A stretch of 64,000 bases of DNA from Rubripirellula lacrimiformis (GCF_007741535.1 NZ_CP036525.1:930001-994000), one strand, 5' to 3'. Positions 1-10,463 are shown, counted from the first letter of the stretch. Numbers and translations: made by a program. Notes: generated by a model from the sequence alone, not told the origin.

Positions 1-2605
1 CTGCCAGGACGAAGTGCATTGCCGAATCACGCTGGAACAACTGCATCGGCATCCGATAGGCCAGCCCGTCGGACGAAAAGTCATCGACGTTCCCGTTTGC
101 TACCGCGAGCTCCAGTGTGCCGTTGTTGTCGGCGTCGATCCACTGCGTTCCGAAGCCCAGCATCGCGTTGGTGGAATCGACCATCTGTGACGCGGCGGTT
201 CGGTCTGCCCAGACCCCCGGTTGGGTTTGCAGGTACAGCGTGTTGTAGTCGTCGGTGAAGTGCGTCAGATAGAAATCGATATCGCCGTCGTTGTCTGCGT
301 CATCGGCCGCGATTCCCATCGATGCTTGCGAAACCGATCTGGCGTTGAACGCCAACCCTCGCGCCGCCGCCTGTTCGACCAGGTGAAAATCCGGCTGCCG
401 ATCACCTGGGTTGGGGTGCAAGTTCGCGGACCAAAAATGATTCGCGGTCATGTCGTTGGAAACGTAGATATCCATGCCGGGGTTTTCGTCCAACATGCCG
501 GCGACCAATCCCAGTCCGCGACCGGGCCGCGACGTTGTCAGCCAGGTTTCGCTAGCGTCTGCAAAGCTGCCGTCCCCCAGTCCACGCCACACGCGATCCG
601 CTTGGGCGGGAAAGACCAGTGGTCCACACGACCGGTGGACGGTGCTGTTGTGGGGGAAACATTTTTCATCGATCACATCGGTGCCGCCGATGTAGTTGAC
701 CGCAAACAAATCGGCAATCGAATCGCCATCCAGATCCGCGATCGCCAACGAAGACGTCCAGGTTTCCCCGTCGATTCCAGATGCCACGGTGACGTCGTCA
801 AAGGTTCCATCGCCATTGTTACGGAGCAAGCGATTGGTCCCGAAATTGCCAACCCAAAGGTCTGGGAACCCGTCGCTGTTGTAATCCCCGACGGCGATCC
901 CCTGGGTGTACCCGGTTTCGCTGGTGCCCGAATGGTCCGTGACATCGACGTACTGACCCGTTTGGTTTCGCCACAATCGATTGGGCGACGAATTCGATTG
1001 CAAAGGATCTCCGTCGGCGGCGGTCAGGTAAAAGTCGGGCCAACCGTCCAGGTCATAATCGATCACGCCAATGCCGCCGGTGTTGGATTGATAGATCCAT
1101 AGGCTGCCTTCGCCGGTTTCGCTGCCGCGGATTCGGCAAGTGTGTTTCAGTTGACGTTGATCGGCTTCGTCGGCAAACCGAATGGTGCTAGCGGCGAAGG
1201 GCGATGAAAGAGGGGATGATGATCTCGGCTGCTCCGGTGCAATCGTGTGCAGTGGGTCCCATGACGGCATGGGGAACTGGCTGGTGTCGATTGCCGCGGC
1301 GATCTGTGAATCGGATGTTTGCCACGGTGTCTGTCCAGACATCGTGCCGCGGATTTGGTCGAACACACTTCGTGCATTCGGGCTGGGATCCTGGGTCATC
1401 ATGACTGCGATTCTGGCCCAAGTCGCCGCTTCCCACACTCGCCCCAGGTCGTTCATCGATTCGGCGATCAGCACGGCGGCCCGTTGGGAATGATTGCGCC
1501 AAGAGAACAGCGATTCCACATTGTCACGCAATTGAGTGATCTTCTCCGCCCGGCCCAGCGCTCGTCGTGCATCATCGCTGCGTCCCAGTTCGGCGAGGCA
1601 GGTTCCCAAACGGTTCAACGCTTCGCCGTCGTTGGGATAGATGGTGGATGCGACCGAAAAGGCTTTGGCGGCTGCTTGGATTTTTCCGTGCTGTTGGGAC
1701 CAGATGCCGGCCGCCATCCAATACTGGAAGTCGGATTCGATGTTGGGAGGGACCGAGGCCGCCCAGCGGGCGACCGATTCTTCGTCACCGATTTCGACCA
1801 ACACGCGGCCCAGGTATCCCCAGGCTTCGACAAAGTCGGGTTGTTGGTCGCATAGTGGGTCCAGCAAATCGCGAGCTTCGTTCCACTGCTGGGTGTACGC
1901 CAAGGTGCTGGCCAGGGCGAAGTTTGGCAACAGAATGTTGGGATGTTTTTTTAACGCATACTCGCAAATCGCGGCATCGGTTTGAGGCCGATTTAGATCG
2001 GTCAGCCAGATCATTTCGTTCAGCCCGGCCTGTTGGTGCTGGACCAAGTACTGCAGATGAATCTTGGCGCGTTGCTGCAAGCCGAGTGACCCTAGCAGTC
2101 CCGCCAGATCGGTTCTGGCGGCCACGTGATCGGGGTGATCTGCGACGATCGATTCCAACGTGGCAACGGCGTCAAAGGGTCTGCCAAGAACCATCCACTG
2201 TTTGCCGATCTTGTCTTGCAAGGCTGCCGAGGGCTGGTCACGCAGGTCCACCGAACGCGAATAGACGTCCACTGCTTGTGCAGGCTTTCCCGTCGCAGTG
2301 AACACATCGCCGGCCAGTTCGAAAAGGTTGGCGTCATCGGGAACCAAGATCAACACGCCGGGGATCATCGCTTCGGCCTGTGCCCACTGGCCCGCGGTGG
2401 CTGCCGCTTTGAATTGTGCCACGGGATCCGTCTGCACGGCTTCGGGCTCGTTTTTTGGATTGCTGGTTTGTCCTGTGTCCTGTTCGGCGCTCCGGCGGCA
2501 GCCCATCGGAAATGAAACAAACACGCCCACCAGCAATAGGGCCCCGTAGAACGATGCGCTCAGTGGACCAGTCGGGATCCACTTCGCGACGGAGTTGATG
2601 GACAT
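1..2605 (-). CDS. TPR plus VCBS/FG-GAP repeat secreted lipoprotein-like protein (3' end outside window)
   Basis: The minus frame is open from the ATG at 2605 to the window edge, giving about 868 residues without a stop. The N-terminus has a hydrophobic stretch ending in SFPMGCRR, a plausible but imperfect lipobox. Residues about 60-420 are helical and tetratricopeptide-like (for example AYTQQWNEARDLLDPL). From about 440 the protein turns into FG-GAP/VCBS repeats with Asp-rich calcium-loop motifs (DYDLDGWPDFY, DYNSDGFPDLWVGNFG, DADNNGTLELAV). In this planctomycete family the C-terminus normally carries an ASPIC/UnbV domain, which would lie beyond position 1. It is probably an exported envelope or surface protein; the substrate is unknown. 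Confidence in the frame is high because both repeat types read through without interruption. Confidence 0.9.
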   Translation of the reverse strand, partial: MSINSVAKWIPTGPLSASFYGALLLVGVFVSFPMGCRRSAEQDTGQTSNPKNEPEAVQTDPVAQFKAAATAGQWAQAEAMIPGVLILVPDDANLFELAGDVFTATGKPAQAVDVYSRSVDLRDQPSAALQDKIGKQWMVLGRPFDAVATLESIVADHPDHVAARTDLAGLLGSLGLQQRAKIHLQYLVQHQQAGLNEMIWLTDLNRPQTDAAICEYALKKHPNILLPNFALASTLAYTQQWNEARDLLDPLCDQQPDFVEAWGYLGRVLVEIGDEESVARWAASVPPNIESDFQYWMAAGIWSQQHGKIQAAAKAFSVASTIYPNDGEALNRLGTCLAELGRSDDARRALGRAEKITQLRDNVESLFSWRNHSQRAAVLIAESMNDLGRVWEAATWARIAVMMTQDPSPNARSVFDQIRGTMSGQTPWQTSDSQIAAAIDTSQFPMPSWDPLHTIAPEQPRSSSPLSSPFAASTIRFADEADQRQLKHTCRIRGSETGEGSLWIYQSNTGGIGVIDYDLDGWPDFYLTAADGDPLQSNSSPNRLWRNQTGQYVDVTDHSGTSETGYTQGIAVGDYNSDGFPDLWVGNFGTNRLLRNNGDGTFDDVTVASGIDGETWTSSLAIADLDGDSIADLFAVNYIGGTDVIDEKCFPHNSTVHRSCGPLVFPAQADRVWRGLGDGSFADASETWLTTSRPGRGLGLVAGMLDENPGMDIYVSNDMTANHFWSANLHPNPGDRQPDFHLVEQAAARGLAFNARSVSQASMGIAADDADNDGDIDFYLTHFTDDYNTLYLQTQPGVWADRTAASQMVDSTNAMLGFGTQWIDADNNGTLELAVANGNVDDFSSDGLAYRMPMQLFQRDSAMHFVLA

Positions 2606-2949
2606 GACGGAAGCAAAAAATAGGAGAGAACGGGAGACGATCGCTAGGGGCTCGCCCATTCTACGCAGAAGGATCATCGAACGCGGACCTGGTGCACCAG
2701 CAGTTCCCGGCGGTTGGCTAAATCCCGTAGAATACGGTGTGGTGGTTTGCTAGCGTGTCGCGATTGGATGAAGCCTTGATTGGCGTCGGGGGGTGACGCT
2801 CCAATGGACGGCTTTCGTTCTCGTCCAAGTCGATCGATGGCACTGGATACTTCTGTTCGTCAAAGATCCATTGCGCCGAGTGCTTGGAGCATAAAGCCAG
2901 TGGTGGAAAGATTCAGTATGTGCATCAAGCGGTTGCCGCAACATGTCTT
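2606..2949. other. Intergenic, no gene recognised
   Basis: These 344 bases lie between the 5' end of the TPR/VCBS gene and the 3' end of the XylR-like regulator, both on the minus strand. I see no convincing coding frame, RNA gene or clear terminator. The promoter of the TPR/VCBS gene should lie here. Confidence 0.5.
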
Positions 2950-4110
2950 CTATTTCAGAATGCAGTGTCGCTTTCTGTATTCGCCGGGGGAGATGCCTTC
3001 TTCGCGTTTGAAGGCGGCGCCTAGGTATTCGGAATGCTCGAATCCAAGGCGTTCGGAAATTTCGAGAACGGTGAGTGCGGTATCTCGCAGCAGCTCCTTT
3101 GCGCGATTCATTCGGATTCGCTGGATCTCCTCATGGGGCGTTCGGCCCACCAGTTTCTTAAATCGATGCTCGAAGGCCCGACGCGACAAATTCACTACAT
3201 CAAGAACATCGGCGACGCGGATGTTCGCTGAAGCTCGACGTCGAATGAAGTCGAGCGCCTTAGCAATTTGATCGTCTTCGATCGCGACCGTGTCGGTTGA
3301 CTCGCGAAGTCGGACTCCTAGTGGTTGAGTGACGAGAGGTTCTTCGGTTGCAATGGCTTCTCCGCACATCATTCGGTCGAGCAAACTGGCCGCGTCGTAA
3401 CCTGTGCGTTTGGTATCTGGAATGACGCTTGAAAGCGTAGGTTCCGACAATTCGCAAATCAAATGGTCGTCATCGACCCCAAGAACCGCTGCTTCCGTCG
3501 GAACAGAAATCTTCAGCTGTCGGCAAGCATCGAGAACCTCTTGCGCCTTAAAGTCATAGCACCCCATGATTGCAACGGGGCGTGGAAGCTGCTGGACCCA
3601 ATCCATGATTCGTCGCTTCTCCGCGACGGCGTCAAAGGCGTGATCATAGCGTGCAACGGATTGATATTCGAAAACCTCGCAATCAGATGCTTTAGCGAAC
3701 TGACGAAAGTGTCGGCCGCGCATTGATGACCATTGAAAGCCAGCATCTCCACAGTATGCGAGATTCCGAAAACCTCGCGCCGTAAAATGCTCGACTGCCA
3801 GGCATGCGATCGCTCTATCTTCGGTGTCCGCCCAGGGAATGCCCTTAACGTGGCGAGCCGCACTGAGGTCAACGATTGGGACACCGCAGCGTTTCAGCTG
3901 ACGACCGACTGAATCCGTCTCAATCCTGGCGATGATCCCGTCCCCGCCCCAGGTTTCTAACCATGCGGGTGGCGGTGCGCCACGTTCCTGCTCAGTGAAA
4001 TAAACCGACCAATTGCCGTGCTCTTTGGTAAAGGAAATCACCCCTTCGAGCAAACCGCGGCTGTAGCCGTTTGAGGTCTCAATCAGCAGGGCGACCGATC
4101 GTCGAGTCAT
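2950..4110 (-). CDS. XylR-like AraC-family transcriptional regulator with a LacI-type sensor domain
   Basis: The product has 386 residues, the usual size for the XylR subgroup. Residues about 5-275 resemble a periplasmic-binding/LacI-type sugar-sensing domain (start RRSVALLIETSNGYSRGLL; later VLGVDDDHLICELSEPTLSSV). Residues about 285-385 form a two-helix-turn-helix AraC DNA-binding domain (ADVLDVVNLSRRAFEHRFK, then ISERLGFEHSEYLGAAFKRE). Such proteins normally sense a pentose-type sugar and activate catabolic genes. The divergent region about 1.7 kb away begins with a ThuA/PVC-dehydrogenase gene, CE1 esterases and GH10 xylanase remnants, so control of xylan use is a reasonable inference but is not shown. 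The start abuts the stop of the decayed flavodoxin gene upstream (TGATG). Confidence 0.9.
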   Translation of the reverse strand: MTRRSVALLIETSNGYSRGLLEGVISFTKEHGNWSVYFTEQERGAPPPAWLETWGGDGIIARIETDSVGRQLKRCGVPIVDLSAARHVKGIPWADTEDRAIACLAVEHFTARGFRNLAYCGDAGFQWSSMRGRHFRQFAKASDCEVFEYQSVARYDHAFDAVAEKRRIMDWVQQLPRPVAIMGCYDFKAQEVLDACRQLKISVPTEAAVLGVDDDHLICELSEPTLSSVIPDTKRTGYDAASLLDRMMCGEAIATEEPLVTQPLGVRLRESTDTVAIEDDQIAKALDFIRRRASANIRVADVLDVVNLSRRAFEHRFKKLVGRTPHEEIQRIRMNRAKELLRDTALTVLEISERLGFEHSEYLGAAFKREEGISPGEYRKRHCILK

Positions 4111-4652
4111 CAGCTACAAAAAGAATAAGAGAGCGATTGCGAAACGCCGGCGTCAATATTGAGCGAGCGATTTCGGGATCCAGATCGATCCTCGGAGCCT
4201 GGCGACATAATGTTGTCACTGCATGTTGATTTCTTAGCCCTTGCGATTCTCTCGCGAAAAGAACGAATTGGCTTCCTCGTCACCGATGATTTCACGTTTA
4301 GTCTTCTTCCAAGTCGACGGCAGGCCTCTTTCACGCGTTCTTCCTCGGGTGCGCCGGCGGAGATTGCTCCATCGTGATCCGAGGACTTGATGCAGGAATA
4401 ATCGGTCAAGCCGGACACGAGAAACCCGTAGTGGATCAGGGGGGGCAGCAACGCCATGCAGGTCCATTCTTGGCCGCCACCCCAAGCTCCGGTAGGACAG
4501 AAACCACAGCCGATCTTTCCGTCGCGTTTGCCCCCAATGCTATGCAGTCGGGCTTCGGTATCGTCAAGTTGCTGTGCACCTTCAGTAACCTGCTCCGCCA
4601 TGCGCTGAGTGTTCGTGGTGTTGGAATGGTAAAGAGCCAAAATTTTCGTCAC
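4110..4652 (-). pseudogene. Decayed WrbA-like flavodoxin / NAD(P)H:quinone oxidoreductase
   Basis: The N-terminus MTKILALYHSNTTNTQRMAE is the classic first strand and phosphate loop of a flavodoxin of the WrbA group. About residue 40 the match jumps directly to C-terminal family sequence (CPTGAWGGGQEWTCMALLPP, then IHYGFLVSGLTDYS and GAISAGAPEEERVKEACRRL). The middle of the fold, with the 'SPTRYG'-type FMN loop, is missing. After about residue 118 the frame continues into some 60 Ser/Arg-rich residues unlike the family. I read this as an in-frame internal deletion plus a damaged 3' end, so it is probably inactive. It follows a MarR regulator gene on the same strand, a common pairing for redox enzymes. 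Confidence 0.75.
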
Positions 4653-4689
4653 CGAGCATTCAGGTTGAGCGTGATTGAGTTACCAAGGA

Positions 4690-5172
4690 TCAGCGACGTT
4701 CGCGATCTGCGGAGATGGTTTGCCAAGCGGGTGATTTCCACGGGCTGAGCGAGCAAGCGATTTTTTGAAGCAGGGAGATCAATGTCTCTGCCTCATCCGG
4801 TGTCAAGCAACCATACATGTCGTCACGAATGGATTGCCCGACCTTCCACAGTTTCCGTAGCTTTCGCTTTCCCGCCATGGTGAGCGTTACTGTCTTTGCG
4901 CGCGAGTCGGTCGGATGACACGCCCGTTCGACCAGTTCCAGCTTTTCCAACAACACCAACATAGCTCGGACCGTGCTCGGATCCGAGGACATGCGGTCGG
5001 CCAATTCGCGTTGGGTCAATGCACGGCCTTCTGACAATGCTAACAAGAGAACGAATTGATCTGCGGTCACCCCATGCTTATCAAACTCGGCGTCAGTGTT
5101 GCGGTGAAGCGACATGTAGGCAGCCCGAAGCGCCAAGGGCAGCTCACGCTCTTGTTGTGTCGATTCTTTCAT
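4690..5172 (-). CDS. MarR-family transcriptional regulator
   Basis: This is a winged-helix MarR protein of about 160 residues. The core reads AEFDKHGVTADQFVLLLALS, ALTQRELADRMSSDPSTVRA for the recognition helix region, and RACHPTDSRAKTVTLTMAGK for the wing (family pattern D-x-R-x-K/R). I chose the ATG at 5172 (MKESTQQ); the frame also offers a start at 5220 that would add 16 residues. It probably represses the flavodoxin-like gene 38 bp downstream on the same strand. Because that gene is decayed, the regulator may now control something else or nothing. Confidence 0.88.
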   Translation of the reverse strand: MKESTQQERELPLALRAAYMSLHRNTDAEFDKHGVTADQFVLLLALSEGRALTQRELADRMSSDPSTVRAMLVLLEKLELVERACHPTDSRAKTVTLTMAGKRKLRKLWKVGQSIRDDMYGCLTPDEAETLISLLQKIACSLSPWKSPAWQTISADRERR

Positions 5173-5220
5173 CTGTTCAAACGATGCCAATGAGGTTGCG
5201 TAAAATACCTCTACCGACAA

Positions 5221-5801
5221 GCAGTGTACACAATAGCCCTTCGAGCTCGTAGACCCAACTTATGAAACCATCAACGGCCATGAGCTGGAGGTCAATTCCT
5301 GTCGGCAGTCCGCATGGTTGCCGACATCCCGCTCGTTGAGCGATGCGCTGATCCAAATACCACCGTCTCGTCAATTCCAGTGAATGGTCCGCTACTCGCA
5401 TTCAACGGGGTCGGTTCCCGCCTAGTTGCGAGAGTTGGCTGCATTGCTCTTGTCATCAACCAGCCCCCCCTGACGTCCCACAAGCCGCGGCGAGAGTAAA
5501 TCTGCACGCTTTGTTCCGGAACTTTCAGCCCCGCCTGGTGTTTATGCGTGTACGCACGTGTTTCGCCTGATGCAATTCAACGTGCCTTTGTGAAATATCT
5601 ATGGACGCGTGCGCAATTTCTCATGTTCATTTGGCCGGAAGCGGCTACAACGAACGTTCACATCATGGAATTTTTTCGCTCCTTCTCATCCGCTCAACCT
5701 TTCTGGCGGCGCCGTTTCGACCACGGCGAATCAACCATTGTCTGTGTAGATAATGCCGCTGGAGTCAGGACCGTCAAACAAATCGGCTTACCGGAAACAA
5801 G
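5221..5801. other. Intergenic promoter region between divergent genes
   Basis: About 580 bases separate the MarR gene (minus) from the giant ThuA/dehydrogenase gene (plus). Small open frames here have no recognisable protein content. Promoters for both directions, and any XylR operator, would be expected here, but I could not point to a specific site. Confidence 0.45.
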
Positions 5802-8800
5802 ATGACTGCACTCTTGAAACGCATTGCGACTGTATGTCTGCTCTTCGCAACCCTTCTTCTCAGCGACTTCGCGTCAGCGCAGGAATCGCAAGTCTCTGTG
5901 CTGATGCTCGGCGATACTGGCTTCCACAAGCCGTCCGAGTTCTATCGGAATTTGGTCGATCCGCTCAGAGAACAAGGGATCGAACTTCAGTACACCGAGA
6001 AGTTGAGCGACTTGAACGAAGACAATCTCGCAAAGTACGACGGGCTCATGGTCTTCGCGAATATCGAACAGATCACCCCGGAAGCCGAGTCGTCCCTACT
6101 GAGCTATGTCCAAAATGGCGGAGGACTGATTCCCGTTCACTGCGCGTCGTTCTGTTTTTTGAACTCCGACAGGTACATCGAGCTCGTTGGCGGGCAATTT
6201 CAAAGTCACGGTTTTACTCGCTTTGAAACCCAGATCGTGGCTTCCGGCCATGAAATCATGCGGGGTCTGAAACCTGTTCGGTCGATGGACGAAAGCTATC
6301 GGCACAGCAAGCTCAACCCGGACAAGACGGTTCTCGAAACGCGAAGTGATGCGTCCGGCCCCGTTAGCAATCCCGATGGCGAGCCTTACACGTGGGTCCG
6401 AACGAGCGGAAAAGGCCGTGTATTCTACACAGCTTGGGGACACGATCATCGCACTTGGTCCAACGACGACTTTCAAAAGTTGCTGGCACGCGGTGTTCGC
6501 TGGGCCTGTGGTCAAACGCTCACCGCAAGTTCCGCCGACAGTGGCAAGCCCGGCGATCCAAAAGCTCACGCGGTCAACGCCGTGAATCGCTCTTTCACGG
6601 CACCTGAAATAAACCCGCCTTCGGTCGACGATGAAAAGTTTTCGGCAACCGAAGTGGGCGCAAAGATCCCGAATTACACTCCGGGGGCTCAGTGGGGAAC
6701 GCAAGCCGAACCGTTCTCGAAGATGCAAGATCCTCTTCCAGCGGAGCAGTCCCTCAAAGCGTACGCGACTCCGAAGGGAACGCATCTTGCGATCTGGGCC
6801 AAGGAATCGAGCGATAACTGGCCCGGCAATTCCGAGCAAGGCGATAAGTACGCGGGTTTAAGTGGTAAGCCAATCGCGATGAACTGGGACGAGAACGGTC
6901 GTCTTTGGGTGTGCGAAACCGTGGATTACCCCAACGAACTGCAAGAAAAACCAGCCGTGGGACGCGACCGCATCAAGATCTGCGAAGACACTGACAACGA
7001 CGGCCGAGCTGACAAGTTCACTGTTTTTGCAGAAAACCTAAGCATCCCCTCGACGCTTGTTTGTTACCGGGGTGGTGTGATCGTTCAGGACGGCGAAGAG
7101 ACCGTTTACTTGAAAGACATCGACGGCGACGACAAAGCCGATTTCCGCCAGTCACTGATCACCGGTTGGGCGCTGGGCGACACGCACGGTGGTGTCAGTA
7201 ATTTCCAGTACGGCCCCGACAATTGGATTTGGGGAATGCAGGGTTACAACAATTCGCAGCCCGTGATCAACGGCGAGTCGCAAATGCGTTTCCGTCAAGG
7301 CTTTTGGCGATTCAAAGTCAAATCGGGTACGTCGGACAAAACAGCTCCGGCCTTTGCGATCGATGCGCAGAGCAGCAAAGTTGTTGCCGTAGAATCGAGT
7401 CAGTTTGATGAGCACACGATTCGCGTCGAGGCCTTGGAGTTCATGCGAGGAACCAACAACAACACTTGGGGACTTGGCTTCAGCGAAGAGGGCTACGTCT
7501 TTGGTTCAACGGCCAACGGATGTCCGAGCGTTCATATGCCGATTCCCAATCGGTACTACGATCAAGTCGCTGGATGGTCGCCAGAGACATTGCAAAATAT
7601 CGCTCCGTCACATCGATTTGATCCGATCGACGATCGAATTCGACAGGTCGACTGGCATGGCGGATTCACGGCCGGATGTGGCTCGGCAATCTATACCGCT
7701 CGCAACTATCCACAGACTTGGTGGAATCGTATTCAAATGGTCTGCGGTCCGACGGGACATCTCGTTGGATCTTTCGTGTTGGAGAAAGACGGCGCCAGCT
7801 ACCGAAGTCGAAACGCGTTCAACATGGTCGCCAGCATCGATGATTGGTCCGCTCCGATCATGTCGGAAGTTGGCCCCGACGGCAACGTTTGGGTCTTGGA
7901 CTGGTACAACTACATCATCCAGCACAATCCAACGCCCAACGGTTTTCAAACAGGCAAAGGGGCTGCATACGAAAGTGATTTGCGGGACAAACGTTTTGCA
8001 CGCGTCTATCGGCTGGTGACGGACGACGCGGGGGGGGCCTCTGCAACACGAACGTTGCAACTTGCAAATTCCGACAACGCCGGACTCGTTGCTGCATTGA
8101 GCAGTGACAATTTCTTCTGGCGCCGAACGGCACAGCGATTGTTGGTCGAAAAGGCGGCGACCGATGATGCGACGCTTAGCGCTCTCGTAAATTTGGTTAA
8201 CCGTGCTAACGTTGACGAGATCGGCTTGAACCCATCGGCGATGCATGCGATTTGGACGCTTGCCGGTTTGACAGAAGCCGGTAGTGAATCAGCGGCAGTT
8301 GCTTTGGCAAAGGCATGCGAAGCCGGTTTCCACCATGTGTCCAGCCCCGTTCGTAACGCCGTGATCGCAAGTTGCAGTCATGAGCAAGTCGCAAAGGCGA
8401 TCGACGAAGGACTGCAAAACGACGTCGATCCCAAGGTGCGATTGACGGTGTTGTTACGAGTCGCCGAGGGAACCGCGAATGCTGCGATTAGTGGAGACGA
8501 CCTTGCTGGACTGGTGCCTTCGATAGTAGACGACGGTGTCTTGTTGGACGCTTGGACTGCCGCAGCATCGACCGATCCCACTGCGACGATCGTGGCGTTG
8601 AGCAAGATGGATCAATCCGCAGTGGATTCGCTAACACAACGGATCTCGGTCCTGGCGGAACACTTGGCAAGAAATCAACCGGCAGCTGAGCAAATTAGCC
8701 GATTGCTTGAAATCTCGCCCAATTCGTCGGTTGCCGTCACCGTGTGGGAAGGCTTGGCGAAAGGTTGGCCACGAGATCTAGTTTTGAATCTCCCCGAAGA

Positions 8801-10463
8801 GTCACAGCGAATCGTTCGAGAACAGTTCTTGGCCAATGACGCTTCGGTCGAGAGCAAGGCGGCGATTCTGGCGGTCGCTGATAAATGGTCGATCACAAAT
8901 TTAAGTGAGATCGTCGGCGAGATTCAGGAGCAGCTGTTGGCGACCGCGATGGACGCGGATGCCGATTCGACAAACCGTTTGAGTGCCTGGGATCAAGCGA
9001 TTCGACTTGCCCCGACGAGCCCCAAGATTCTTGACGCGGTTGAAGCGTTCTTCACTCCGCAACTGGCGCCAGAAATCGGGATCGCGGCTTTGAGCTCGCT
9101 GCAAGCCTCGCGGGTGGAAGGGCTTTCCGAAATGCTGTTGGACTTGAAGAAATCGCTCGGCCCGAAATTGGGAAGTCAGATTTTGACCTTGCTGCTTTCC
9201 CGAGCCGATGGCACCGAGGATTTGCTAGACGCCATCGCTGATGGTCAGGTACGGTTCAATGATCTGCAGTTGGATCAACGCCAAGCATTGCTAAACCATC
9301 CCACGTCCTCAATTGCCGGCCGCGCGAAAGAGTTGATGGAAACGCGAGGTGCGATGGTGACATCCAATCGCCAAGCGTTGGTTGACCAATGGATGCCAGT
9401 CACTGAAGTGAAAGGCGACGTGCAAAACGGATTGGCAATGTTTAAAAAACACTGCTCGGCTTGTCATCTCCATGGCGAAGTCGGAAAGGAGATCGGCCCC
9501 AACCTGACAGGCATGGCGGTTCATCCCAAAGAGGAGATCTTGATGAACGTTCTCGATCCTTCGCGTAGTGTCGAGAACAATTTCCGCACCTATCAAATCC
9601 TGACTGTCGACGGGAACGTGCTTTCGGGAATGTTAGCGGGTGAATCAGCAAACTCGCTCCGCATCATCGACACGCAGGGCAAAGAAAAGCTGGTGCTTCG
9701 CGAAGACATCGAGCAACTGACTTCGTCTGCCAAGTCACTGATGCCCGAGGGTTTTGAAAGTTCAATCAGTAAGACTGAAATGGCTGATCTGCTGTCGTTT
9801 CTTGCCAAGCGTGGCAAGTACGCGCCGCTTAATATCTCCGGTGTTGCGACCATCAACAGTGACAAGGGGCTTCCCGGATTCCGTGGCCGGCCCGGAGACA
9901 AGTTCTTACTTGATTCTTACGGGCGTGTGGAGGTCGAAGGCGTTCCATTTGAGCTGGTCGATCCTCAGGGAGATCGGATCGCCAACATCATCGGATTGCA
10001 AAATCAATCGTCGCGTTTCCCCGGCACGTTGCCTGAATCAGTCGGCATCGGCTGTGCTGGAAATGTGGAAACGATTCACATACTGGGAGGCGTCGCCTGG
10101 GCTGCCTACCCACGGTTCAAGGATGAATCGACCAGCATGATTGTTCGTCGTCACTATGCCGACGGTTCGGCAAGCGACTTTGAGTTGGTCAACGGCAAAC
10201 ACATCGTGACTTATCAGGCAGGTGACGATGTGCCGGAATCTAAATTGGCGATTGAGGCCAACGGCAAGCAGATTCGATACTTAAAGATTCCTGCCGACGC
10301 TGAGAAGGCGTTAACGAAAGTCGAATTCGTGAAAGGCAGTGACTTTTCGCTTCCGCTCGTCTTCGCCGTCACAGTCGAGTTTGCAGGCGAGAGCCCAACT
10401 GCAACCGCGAGTAGTCAATGTGACAAACAGACGAGAGAGATGACTAAGCAGAATTGTGAGTGA
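5802..10463 (+). CDS. Secreted giant protein: ThuA domain, PVC membrane-bound dehydrogenase, HEAT-like region, c-type heme domain
   Basis: The product is 1553 residues with a signal peptide (MTALLKRIATVCLLFATLLL, cleavage near ASAQ). Residues about 30-235 form a ThuA/trehalose-utilisation-like domain (VLMLGDTGFHKPSEFYRNLV; PVHCASFCF). Residues about 340-760 match the planctomycete PVC membrane-bound-dehydrogenase propeller (GKPIAMNWDENGRLWVCETV). Residues about 760-1190 are helical and HEAT-like. A c-type heme site HCSACH lies at residues 1217-1222, followed by the planctomycete heme-binding region (GPNLTGM; LDPSRSVENNFRTYQ). The protein probably oxidises a sugar-type substrate outside the cytoplasm and passes electrons to the heme; the substrate is unknown. 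An esterase gene follows on the same strand after about 125 bp, suggesting a shared polysaccharide-related role. Confidence 0.92.
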   Translation: MTALLKRIATVCLLFATLLLSDFASAQESQVSVLMLGDTGFHKPSEFYRNLVDPLREQGIELQYTEKLSDLNEDNLAKYDGLMVFANIEQITPEAESSLLSYVQNGGGLIPVHCASFCFLNSDRYIELVGGQFQSHGFTRFETQIVASGHEIMRGLKPVRSMDESYRHSKLNPDKTVLETRSDASGPVSNPDGEPYTWVRTSGKGRVFYTAWGHDHRTWSNDDFQKLLARGVRWACGQTLTASSADSGKPGDPKAHAVNAVNRSFTAPEINPPSVDDEKFSATEVGAKIPNYTPGAQWGTQAEPFSKMQDPLPAEQSLKAYATPKGTHLAIWAKESSDNWPGNSEQGDKYAGLSGKPIAMNWDENGRLWVCETVDYPNELQEKPAVGRDRIKICEDTDNDGRADKFTVFAENLSIPSTLVCYRGGVIVQDGEETVYLKDIDGDDKADFRQSLITGWALGDTHGGVSNFQYGPDNWIWGMQGYNNSQPVINGESQMRFRQGFWRFKVKSGTSDKTAPAFAIDAQSSKVVAVESSQFDEHTIRVEALEFMRGTNNNTWGLGFSEEGYVFGSTANGCPSVHMPIPNRYYDQVAGWSPETLQNIAPSHRFDPIDDRIRQVDWHGGFTAGCGSAIYTARNYPQTWWNRIQMVCGPTGHLVGSFVLEKDGASYRSRNAFNMVASIDDWSAPIMSEVGPDGNVWVLDWYNYIIQHNPTPNGFQTGKGAAYESDLRDKRFARVYRLVTDDAGGASATRTLQLANSDNAGLVAALSSDNFFWRRTAQRLLVEKAATDDATLSALVNLVNRANVDEIGLNPSAMHAIWTLAGLTEAGSESAAVALAKACEAGFHHVSSPVRNAVIASCSHEQVAKAIDEGLQNDVDPKVRLTVLLRVAEGTANAAISGDDLAGLVPSIVDDGVLLDAWTAAASTDPTATIVALSKMDQSAVDSLTQRISVLAEHLARNQPAAEQISRLLEISPNSSVAVTVWEGLAKGWPRDLVLNLPEESQRIVREQFLANDASVESKAAILAVADKWSITNLSEIVGEIQEQLLATAMDADADSTNRLSAWDQAIRLAPTSPKILDAVEAFFTPQLAPEIGIAALSSLQASRVEGLSEMLLDLKKSLGPKLGSQILTLLLSRADGTEDLLDAIADGQVRFNDLQLDQRQALLNHPTSSIAGRAKELMETRGAMVTSNRQALVDQWMPVTEVKGDVQNGLAMFKKHCSACHLHGEVGKEIGPNLTGMAVHPKEEILMNVLDPSRSVENNFRTYQILTVDGNVLSGMLAGESANSLRIIDTQGKEKLVLREDIEQLTSSAKSLMPEGFESSISKTEMADLLSFLAKRGKYAPLNISGVATINSDKGLPGFRGRPGDKFLLDSYGRVEVEGVPFELVDPQGDRIANIIGLQNQSSRFPGTLPESVGIGCAGNVETIHILGGVAWAAYPRFKDESTSMIVRRHYADGSASDFELVNGKHIVTYQAGDDVPESKLAIEANGKQIRYLKIPADAEKALTKVEFVKGSDFSLPLVFAVTVEFAGESPTATASSQCDKQTREMTKQNCE

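Noticed and set aside
1-1102. Plus-strand frame at 221-1102 as a gene
   Set aside because: It is the antisense of the VCBS/FG-GAP region, which has clear Asp-rich calcium-loop repeats on the minus strand.
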